Positions 4,986-10,623 of a stretch of 10,623 nucleotides of DNA are shown here, piece by piece. A program made the position numbers and the translations under genes. Source of the stretch: JBBSIG01 sp038232215 (GTDB lineage: Bacteria; Actinomycetota; Thermoleophilia; Gaiellales; Gaiellaceae); contig JBBSIG010000081.1 of NCBI GenBank assembly GCA_038232215.1, positions 1 through 10,623 on the forward strand, read 5' to 3'. Under the pieces are notes generated by a model. The model was not told the DNA's origin. It saw nothing but the letters and a program-made list of their open reading frames with translations, and made no database searches. The first letter of the stretch is position 1. The number at the start of each line of letters is the position of its first letter.

Positions 4986-7558
4986 GCGCCGTCGCGGCGC
5001 CGCGTCGCGTCGGCGAGCCCGAGCCCGCGGCAGCGGCGCGCACGCGCGCCGACCGGCTGCTCGGGGTCCTGCCGCTCCTGACGGTCTTCTTCTGGCTCTA
5101 CCTCCTCTACGCCTGGGAGGCCTGGGGCCACGTCGCGCCGTGGCTCTTCGGCGACGAGCTCGAGCTCACCCAGCTCTCCCGCGCGATCGCCGCCACCGGT
5201 CATGCGGCGCGGCGCGGCGAGCCGCACTCGTTCAACACGCTGTACACGTTCCTGACCGCGCCGGCCTGGTGGATCAAGGACACGCACACGGCCTACGCAG
5301 TTTTGAAGTACCTCGGCGTCGGATTGATGACGAGCGTGCTCTTCCCGGCCTACGCGCTCGCCCGCCTGCTCGTGTCGCCGAGGCTCGCGCTCCTCGCGGC
5401 GACCGCGACGGCCGGGATTCCCGCGCTCGTCTACGCGTCGCTGATCCTCGAGGAGCCGCTCGCCTACACCTACTCGACGCTCTGCCTGTTCCTGATCGTG
5501 AAGGCGCTCGTCGCCCGGACGCGCTGGTGGGTCGTGGGCACGCTGGCGGCCACCGCAGCCGCCCCGCTCGTTCGCGGGCAGCTCGTCGTGATCCCCGCGA
5601 CGTTCGCCGTCGCCGCGGCGATTCTCTGGTGGCTCGGGCCGCGCGGCCGGGCCTACCGGGCCGGCTGGTCGCGCTGGGACTGGGTCGGCGGCGTCACGCT
5701 CTTCGTCGGCGCCGTCATCCTCGTGAACGCCTGGATCGGACATCGGACGCAGAGCTGGGGCGTCGCGACCGGCTACTACAAGCAGCGGATGCTGGAGTAC
5801 GGGCTGTGGGCGGGCGGAGCTCTCACGATCGGCCTCGGCGTGCTGCCCGTGGTTGCAGGGCTCGCCGGGCTCGCCGGCCGGCGCCGCAGCGAGACGGAGC
5901 GCGTCTTCGCACTCGTCGCGGCGGTCGCGATCGCTGCCTTCGGCTTCTACACGGCCGTCAAGGCGGCGTTCATCTCGACCGTCTTCTCGACCCTCGTCGA
6001 GGAGCGGAACCTGATCTATGTCGCCCCGATCCTCTTCATCTCGACGGCGGTCTTCGTCGAGCGGCGGCGGCGCCTCCACCCGCTCGCGCTCGCAGCCTCG
6101 GCGGCGCTCGTCCTCTACATGCTGTGGACGACGCCCTACAAGATGGAGTTCCACTTCTACGCGGACGCGCCGGGCCTCTCCATCCTGCAATCGGCGAACC
6201 GGAACCTCGCGCTGACCCCGCAGCACGCCAGGTGGGTGCTGCTCGCGGTGCTGGCGATCTCGGTGGTCGTGTGCCTGCTTCCCCGGCTCCTCCGCGGTCC
6301 GGCCCTCGCCGTCGCGCTCGGGTGCGCGGGGGCGCTCGTCCTCGCGTGGACGTTCACGGGCCAGGTCACGGCGGCCCGCTCGGCCAACCTCTTCGCCGCC
6401 GACCTGACCGCCAACCTGCCGCGCCCGTACGACTGGATCGACCGGGCGACGAAGGGCAAGCCGGCCGTCTTCCTGGGCCAGCAGATCACCGATCCGAACG
6501 GGATCTGGCTGCTCGAGTTCTGGAACCGCTCGCTGCACTACGTCTGGAGCACGGACGGCACCGCGCCCGGGCCGGGGCCCACCGTGACGCCCGACGTCGT
6601 GAAGCCGAACGGCACGCTCCGGCACGTCGTCGACGTCCCCTACGCCGTCACGGACCAGGGAGTCGAGGTGGTGGGCGAGGAGGTGGCGAGCCAGCCGCAC
6701 CTCGTCGGCGGCAGCGCCGCCTACTGGCGCCTGATCCGGATCTCGCCGCCGTTCCGGCTGCGGAGCAACGTCTACGGGATCTACTCCGACGGCTGGTCGC
6801 GCGCGGACACGGGCTACGCACGCTACTCGACACCGGGCAACCGCGCGGGCTACGCCGTCGTCGACGTCTCCCGCGAGGGCTGGACGGGGCCGAGCGCGCC
6901 GGGGAACGTGACTGTCCGCCTCGGCCCGCTTCGCCTGGACGAGAACCACCAGCCGCAGATCCGGCGAGTCACCTGGGAGACGCGCTTTCCGATCGACCGG
7001 CTCGAGCGACACCCGCTCGTGATTCCCACGCCGAGGCCGCCGTGGAAGGTCGAGGTGAACGTCGATCCGCCCTTCAGTCCGAGCGTCGCGGCGCCCGGCA
7101 ACACCGACGCGCGCGAGCTCGGAGCCGAGGTCTCGTACGCCTACTCGCCCACGAGGCCGGTCGCTCCCGGAGTGGAGACCGGCCCCACCGGCGTCGCCGA
7201 CGACGGCTGGATGGGCGCCGACAGCGCGTACAACCAGGTGGCGCCACTTCCCGGCCAGCGCGAGGCTGTCCTGACGCTCTCGCGCACGGCCTGGGGCGGT
7301 CCGGACGTCCCCGGCCACGTCAGCGTCAGGATCGGGCGCCTGCGGGTGGTCGACGGCAAGCCGGCGCTCGGCGAGGTCAGCGCGGAACGGACGCTCACGA
7401 TCCACCGCAAGCAGCTGAAGACGATCACGCTACCGCTGCCGAGCGCGCCCTTCCGCGTCGAGGTGCACATCGCTCCGACGTTCGTGCCGGCGGAGCTCGA
7501 CCCCCGCTCGCCCGAGACCCGCCACTTCGGCGCCCAGGTCGGCTACGGCTTCCGGTAG
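4982..7558 (+). CDS. Large GT-C type membrane glycosyltransferase with two tandem C-terminal beta-rich domains
   Basis: This 858-residue integral membrane protein most resembles GT39/ArnT/PMT-like enzymes, which use polyprenyl-phosphate sugars on the outer face of the membrane. About a dozen hydrophobic segments lie between residues 26 and 460. The first outer loop carries GDELEL (57-62), whose Asp58-Glu59 fits the acidic pair of GT-C catalytic loops. EERNLIYVAP (340-349) is a typical later-loop motif. After the last helix comes an extended extracytoplasmic region with GQQITDPNGIW. Residues 599-721 and 737-857 are then two copies of one beta-rich domain: both have DGW..AD, a W.GP..PG.V.VR.G.LR strand pair, VEV...P.F.P, and an R...GA.V.Y end. 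The ATG overlaps the upstream TGA (ATGA) with no ribosome site, so translation is probably coupled. The 3' end overlaps a minus-strand gene by 16 bp. The substrate is unknown. The membrane-enzyme class is firm; the exact GT family is less certain. Confidence 0.85.
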   Translation: MSAVAAPRRVGEPEPAAAARTRADRLLGVLPLLTVFFWLYLLYAWEAWGHVAPWLFGDELELTQLSRAIAATGHAARRGEPHSFNTLYTFLTAPAWWIKDTHTAYAVLKYLGVGLMTSVLFPAYALARLLVSPRLALLAATATAGIPALVYASLILEEPLAYTYSTLCLFLIVKALVARTRWWVVGTLAATAAAPLVRGQLVVIPATFAVAAAILWWLGPRGRAYRAGWSRWDWVGGVTLFVGAVILVNAWIGHRTQSWGVATGYYKQRMLEYGLWAGGALTIGLGVLPVVAGLAGLAGRRRSETERVFALVAAVAIAAFGFYTAVKAAFISTVFSTLVEERNLIYVAPILFISTAVFVERRRRLHPLALAASAALVLYMLWTTPYKMEFHFYADAPGLSILQSANRNLALTPQHARWVLLAVLAISVVVCLLPRLLRGPALAVALGCAGALVLAWTFTGQVTAARSANLFAADLTANLPRPYDWIDRATKGKPAVFLGQQITDPNGIWLLEFWNRSLHYVWSTDGTAPGPGPTVTPDVVKPNGTLRHVVDVPYAVTDQGVEVVGEEVASQPHLVGGSAAYWRLIRISPPFRLRSNVYGIYSDGWSRADTGYARYSTPGNRAGYAVVDVSREGWTGPSAPGNVTVRLGPLRLDENHQPQIRRVTWETRFPIDRLERHPLVIPTPRPPWKVEVNVDPPFSPSVAAPGNTDARELGAEVSYAYSPTRPVAPGVETGPTGVADDGWMGADSAYNQVAPLPGQREAVLTLSRTAWGGPDVPGHVSVRIGRLRVVDGKPALGEVSAERTLTIHRKQLKTITLPLPSAPFRVEVHIAPTFVPAELDPRSPETRHFGAQVGYGFR
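6776..7552 (+). repeat. Tandem duplicated C-terminal domain within the membrane glycosyltransferase
   Basis: Bases 6776-7144 (residues 599-721) and 7190-7552 (residues 737-857) encode two diverged copies of a domain of about 120 residues, joined by a 15-residue linker. Shared landmarks appear in the same order: DGW, AD, Y, W.GP..PG.V.VR.G.LR, VEV...P.F.P and GA.V.Y. The DNA has diverged too far for a simple direct repeat, so the duplication is old. Confidence 0.75.
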
Positions 7559-8166
7559 GCGGCGCAGAGGAGTGTGAAACGGAAGCGGAGCGCCGCGCGC
7601 GCGAGCGGTCCCGACCGTTCCGCCGCCCGCAGCGCCGCCGCGAGCACGCGGGGCAGCGAGACGCGCTGCGGCGAGAAGAAGGGGCGCAGCGCGAGCCCGT
7701 CGAGCCCGACCGCCGCGAGCTCGGCCCGGACGTCCTCCAGGCGGAACTGGCGCGGGTTGAGGTCGAAGACGAGCTTGCGCTCGGTGTAGGAAGCGACGTG
7801 CCGGAAGAACGCCGCCCGGTCGCGGGCGTAGTAGATGGCGCGGAAGCACGTCGTCGCGGCAACGGGCTCGGACGGCCGGAAGTCGTTCAGGTCTCCGTGC
7901 TCCACGTGCCGCCCGCGGCGGTGCGCGGCCGCCACCATCTCCGGGCTCGCGTCGATTCCCGCGTACTCGAGCCCGCGGACGCGCAGGAAGTCGCCGAGAC
8001 CGCCGTCGCCGCAGGCCAGGTCGAGGACGCGCTCGCCCGGCTCGAGCCGCGGGCCGAGGGCGACGACGAGCTCGGCCCGACGCGCGAGGTAGGCGGCCGC
8101 GTCCGCGTAGGCCTCGTCGCCCCAGCGCTCGGCCAGGGGCCCGTACTTCGCCGCCGAGCCGGTCAT
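7543..8166 (-). CDS. SAM-dependent class I methyltransferase
   Basis: This 207-residue cytoplasmic protein has a single Rossmann-fold methyltransferase domain. Motif I is VLDLACGDGGLG (47-58). The acidic residue ending strand 2 is Asp72 in GIDAS, and HGDLNDF (90-96) matches the motif III region. The residues after about 150 are a basic, Leu/Ala-rich C-terminal tail. It is the last gene of a glycosyltransferase operon, so methylation of a glycan sugar or of a lipid-linked intermediate is a reasonable inference; the acceptor cannot be read. Its ATG overlaps the stop of the GT2 gene in an ATGA, and no ribosome site precedes it. Its TAG lies inside the 3' end of the converging membrane glycosyltransferase gene. 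Confidence 0.88.
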   Translation of the reverse strand: MTGSAAKYGPLAERWGDEAYADAAAYLARRAELVVALGPRLEPGERVLDLACGDGGLGDFLRVRGLEYAGIDASPEMVAAAHRRGRHVEHGDLNDFRPSEPVAATTCFRAIYYARDRAAFFRHVASYTERKLVFDLNPRQFRLEDVRAELAAVGLDGLALRPFFSPQRVSLPRVLAAALRAAERSGPLARAALRFRFTLLCAAYRKP

Positions 8167-8924
8167 CGCAGCGCGAGCAGCCGCTCCGGATGCTTGCGCA
8201 CGAAGCGCAGCACGCCGCGCGCGTGCCAGATCGTGTGCCGGGTCAGAAAGCGCTTGTCGATCACGGCGGCGTAGTCGTGCCGGACGACGGCCGCCGGCAC
8301 GTACCAGCGCTCCCAGCCCGCCCTGGCCGCGCGGTAGCAGAGGTCGATGTCCTCGCCGTAGTGGCGGAAGCCGCCGTCCCAGCCGCCGAGCTCCTCCAGC
8401 ATCGTCCGGCGCTGGAGCAGGAACGCGCCGAGCAACCAGTCGGCCGGCGCCGGCTCGGTCGGCCGCTCGTCGAGCCCGTAGTGCGCCCGCTGCTCGCCGA
8501 GCCGTCCCACGAGCCGGAGGGGCGTCCGCCGGACGAGCGTGCCGGACACGGTCGGAAAGCGCCGTCGCGTGGGTTGCCAGGAGCCGTCCGCGTACAGCAT
8601 CCGGGGGCCCGCGACGCCGCAGCGAGGACGGTCGTCGGCGAACGCGGCGAGCAGCGCGACCGCGTCGGGCTTGGGCACGGCGTCCGGGTTCGCGACGAGA
8701 ACGTACGTCCCGCTCGTCGCCGCGATCGCCGCGTTGACGTTGGCGGCGAACGTACGGGGGCGCGGGCTCTCGAGCACCCGCGTCCCGGGCGGCAGCGCCC
8801 CGACGCTGCCGGGCACGTTCGCGACCACGACGAGCTCCGCCACCTGCGGCGCGAGCGCGGGAAGCATCCGCTCGAGCTCGGCGGCGTGGCCGTGCGAGAC
8901 GACGACGGCCGAGACGCGGCTCAT
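8163..8924 (-). CDS. Family 2 glycosyltransferase, rhamnosyltransferase-like (WbbL type)
   Basis: This 253-residue GT-A fold enzyme would transfer a sugar from a nucleotide donor to a growing glycan at the inner face of the membrane. The N-terminus SAVVVSHGHAAELERML is the usual first strand and helix. ANVNAAI lies at 60-66, and NPDA (79-82) stands in the DXD position as in rhamnosyltransferase-like members. WLLGAFLLQRR (163-173) and GGWDGGFRHYGEDIDLCYRA (180-199) contain the acceptor-side acidic pair, followed by H216 in VVRHDY. No transmembrane segment is present. The length is a little short for the family but complete. A GGGAG ribosome site lies 8 nt before the ATG, and the gene overlaps both neighbours by 4 nt. 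Rhamnose as donor is an inference. Confidence 0.92.
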   Translation of the reverse strand: MSRVSAVVVSHGHAAELERMLPALAPQVAELVVVANVPGSVGALPPGTRVLESPRPRTFAANVNAAIAATSGTYVLVANPDAVPKPDAVALLAAFADDRPRCGVAGPRMLYADGSWQPTRRRFPTVSGTLVRRTPLRLVGRLGEQRAHYGLDERPTEPAPADWLLGAFLLQRRTMLEELGGWDGGFRHYGEDIDLCYRAARAGWERWYVPAAVVRHDYAAVIDKRFLTRHTIWHARGVLRFVRKHPERLLALR

Positions 8925-9931
8925 CCGAGCAGCTCCCGGTAGACGCCCGCGGTCAAGCGGGCCGTCTCGGCCCAGCTGAAGCGCCGGGCGCGGACGAGCC
9001 CGGCGGCCACGAGGCGCTCCCGCTCGGCGAGGGCACGGGCGACCGCCTCCGCCAGCCCGGCTGCCTCGGCGTAGACCGCGGCGTCGCCCGCCACCTCTCG
9101 CACGGCGGCGTCGGGCGTCGCCACGACGGGCGTGCCCGACGCCATCGCCTCGACCGCCGGCAGCCCGAACCCCTCGTAGCGTGAGGGCAGCACCAGGCAG
9201 GCGGCCTCCCGGTACAGGCGCGCGAGCTCGTCGCGACCCACGTAGCCGCGCAGGTCGGCACCCCCCGCTCGGAGCTTCTGGGCGAGGCGCCCGTCCTTCT
9301 CGGGCCCGGCCACGACGAGCGGGCGACCGAGCGCGCGGGCAGCGGCGAGCGCGGCGAGCGGGTTCTTCCGGGCCTGGACCGCCCCGACGAAGAGCAGGTA
9401 CTCACCGCGCGCTCCCCCGGGACGGAACACCGGATCGACGCCGAGCGGCGTCACGACCACACGTTCGGGCGAAAGTCCGTACAGCTCGAGCAGGTCGCCT
9501 CGCGTGCGCTCCGAGATGGCGAGGACGCGGGCGGCTCGCCGCGCCGACCGCGGCACCATGGTCCGGAAGACGAGGCGGTTGCGCCGACCCATCACCGTCG
9601 GGTCGCGCTCGAACGAGAGGTCCTGAACGGTGAGGACGGCCGGGCACGGCAGGCCCGGCGGCAGCGCGTGAACGAAGTGGGCGAGCGCCGGGCGCACGCG
9701 CCGGAGCAGCCGAGGCAGCGCCCACGCCATTCTCAGCTCCTGGCTGCGCGCGGGAAGCTCGAGCGGCTCCACGCCCTCGGGCAGCAGCGAGGCGTCGCGG
9801 GTGACGGCGGCGAGCCGCAGACCCCCGGCGTGCGCGGGTAGCTCCCGCAGGAGGTTCTCGACGTACGTCTCGTCCCCCGTCCGCCGCCGCCCGAGGACGT
9901 CGGCGTCCACGACCACGAGAGGCTCGCTCAA
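8921..9931 (-). CDS. Family 4 glycosyltransferase (mannosyltransferase-like)
   Basis: This 336-residue GT-B fold enzyme would transfer a sugar from a nucleotide donor with retention. The N-terminal acceptor domain runs to about residue 165 (TVQDLSFERDP at 101-111, LAISERTR at 137-144). The donor domain has FVGAVQARKN (181-190), VVAGPEKDGR (206-215) and the EX7E motif in YEGFGLPAVE (252-261, Glu253 and Glu261). The start is TTG at 9931-9929: it forms a TTGA overlap with the upstream stop, has GAGG 5 nt upstream, and places MSEPLVVVDADVLG at the normal N-terminus. The open frame continues upstream to about 10303, but that part lies inside the neighbouring gene and is not protein-like. It closely resembles that neighbour in its C-terminal half, which suggests tandem duplication. 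Confidence 0.92.
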   Translation of the reverse strand: MSEPLVVVDADVLGRRRTGDETYVENLLRELPAHAGGLRLAAVTRDASLLPEGVEPLELPARSQELRMAWALPRLLRRVRPALAHFVHALPPGLPCPAVLTVQDLSFERDPTVMGRRNRLVFRTMVPRSARRAARVLAISERTRGDLLELYGLSPERVVVTPLGVDPVFRPGGARGEYLLFVGAVQARKNPLAALAAARALGRPLVVAGPEKDGRLAQKLRAGGADLRGYVGRDELARLYREAACLVLPSRYEGFGLPAVEAMASGTPVVATPDAAVREVAGDAAVYAEAAGLAEAVARALAERERLVAAGLVRARRFSWAETARLTAGVYRELLG

Positions 9932-10623
9932 GCGACCTCGCGGTAGACAGCGGCCGTGCCGGCCGCCGAGTCCGCCCAGGTGAAGCGGCGGGCGCGCTCG
10001 AGGCCGCGCCGCGCGAGCTCGGCCCTGCGGTCGGCCGCCGCACGGATCCCGGCGGCGATGGAGGAGGCGTCGAGGGGATCGACGAGGACCGCGGCGCCGC
10101 CGGCCACCTCCTCGGTTGCGCCCCCGGCACTCGTCACGACCGGCGCGCCGCAGGCCATCGCCTCGAGCACGGGGATCCCGAAGCCCTCGTAGAGCGACGG
10201 ATAGGCGAAGCAGCGAGCCCCGCGGTAGAGCGCGGCGAGCTCCGCGTCTGGCAGCTCGCCGAGCCAGCGGACGCCGTTGCCCCGAAGGCGGACGTCGCCC
10301 CACCCCCGCGCGCCCACGACGCGGAGCTCCACGTCGGCGCGCCGTGCCGCCTCCGCGAGCCGCGGGAGAGTCTTCCGCGGCTCCAGGGTGCCCACCGCGA
10401 GCACGTAGTCGCCGCCGGCCGCCGGCCCGTCGGGCGCGAACGCTCCGTCGATCCCGTTCGGGACGACACGGATCCGCTCCTCGGGCACGCGGAGCAGCTC
10501 CACGAGCTCGCGCTTCGTGAACTCGGAGACTGCGATTACCCGCCGCGCGGCGGCCACGACCCGGGGCACGACGAGGCGGCCGTACACCCGGGCCCAGCGG
10601 TTGAAGGCGTCCGGATGCCGGAA
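9928..10623 (-). CDS. Family 4 glycosyltransferase, N-terminus cut by the right window edge
   Basis: The 231 visible residues form most of a GT-B glycosyltransferase of the group-1 type (mannosyltransferase-like, as in WbaZ or MtfA relatives). Visible parts are the end of the acceptor domain (FNRWARVYGRLVVPR, IAVSEFTKREL), then VVPNGIDGAF, VGTLEPRKTLPRL, RVVGARGWGD and the EX7E motif in YEGFGIPVLE. About 130 N-terminal residues are missing beyond the window. A GTG at 10587 is not the start: the frame stays open to base 10623 with family-like residues (FRHPDAFNRWAR). It is the first visible gene of the minus-strand operon and passes translation to the next gene through TTGA. It probably adds a sugar early in glycan assembly. 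Confidence 0.92.
   Translation of the reverse strand, partial: FRHPDAFNRWARVYGRLVVPRVVAAARRVIAVSEFTKRELVELLRVPEERIRVVPNGIDGAFAPDGPAAGGDYVLAVGTLEPRKTLPRLAEAARRADVELRVVGARGWGDVRLRGNGVRWLGELPDAELAALYRGARCFAYPSLYEGFGIPVLEAMACGAPVVTSAGGATEEVAGGAAVLVDPLDASSIAAGIRAAADRRAELARRGLERARRFTWADSAAGTAAVYREVA

Noticed and set aside
3144..7405. Long open reading frames on the minus strand opposite the transferase fusion and the GT-C gene (over 500 and nearly 1000 codons)
   Set aside because: Their translations are low-complexity, rich in Arg, Glu, Gly and Asp, with no domain. They mirror the strong codon bias of the plus-strand genes, which have clear catalytic motifs.
5140..8274. Plus-strand open frame of more than 1000 codons crossing the GT-C, methyltransferase and GT2 genes
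   Set aside because: It is Arg/Ala-rich without any motif and runs through two genes on the other strand. It is a high-GC artefact.
9932..10303. Extension of the second GT4 to a start near 10303
   Set aside because: That stretch lies inside the upstream GT4 in another frame and has no resemblance to a glycosyltransferase N-terminus. The TTG at 9931 gives the expected protein.

Overview
The window is very GC-rich and shows several actinobacterial habits: candidate leaderless starts behind TANNNT boxes, GTG and TTG starts, and four-base gene overlaps. Gene content and protein style suggest a high-GC actinobacterium, perhaps a Thermoleophilia-type lineage (Gaiellales or Solirubrobacterales). 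That placement is an inference, because no rRNA or other marker gene is present.

Layout. (1) Bases 1-1233, minus strand: a heme pair, hemE (complete) followed by the first 67 codons of hemH, which runs off the left edge. (2) Bases 1257-2093, plus strand: an unrecognised 278-aa protein with an N-terminal Ig-like beta-sandwich, divergent from hemE with only 23 bp between the two GTG starts. (3) Bases 2094-2286: a gap between converging genes that holds two near-identical 23-bp imperfect palindromes and three short hairpins. (4) Bases 2287-3072, minus strand: a Wzm/TagG-type polysaccharide-export ABC permease with no ATPase gene in view. (5) Bases 3171-7558, plus strand: a two-gene operon. Its first gene is an unusual fusion of a WecA/TagO-type polyprenyl-phosphate sugar-1-phosphate transferase with the membrane and first Rossmann-like domains of a CapD/PglF-type protein, without the catalytic SDR domain. 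Its second gene is a large GT-C type membrane glycosyltransferase ending in two tandem beta-rich domains. (6) Bases 7543-10623, minus strand: a tightly overlapped operon of two GT4 glycosyltransferases (the first cut by the right edge), a GT2 glycosyltransferase and a SAM-dependent methyltransferase. Its last stop codon overlaps the 3' end of operon 5 by 16 bp.

How the genes fit together. Regions 4-6 form a surface-glycan locus. The transferase fusion would load a sugar-1-phosphate onto polyprenyl phosphate at the inner face of the membrane. GT4 and GT2 enzymes would extend the chain in the cytoplasm, a methyltransferase could modify or cap it, the ABC permease could export it, and the GT-C enzyme would add a sugar from a polyprenyl-linked donor on the outer face. 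The specific glycan cannot be read from the sequence. The heme genes are an unrelated neighbouring unit.

The most unusual points are the transferase/CapD-N fusion, the symmetric promoter box shared by hemE and its divergent neighbour, the paired palindromes at 2107-2251, and the duplicated C-terminal domain of the GT-C protein. No CRISPR array, tRNA, rRNA, transposase or phage gene was seen.
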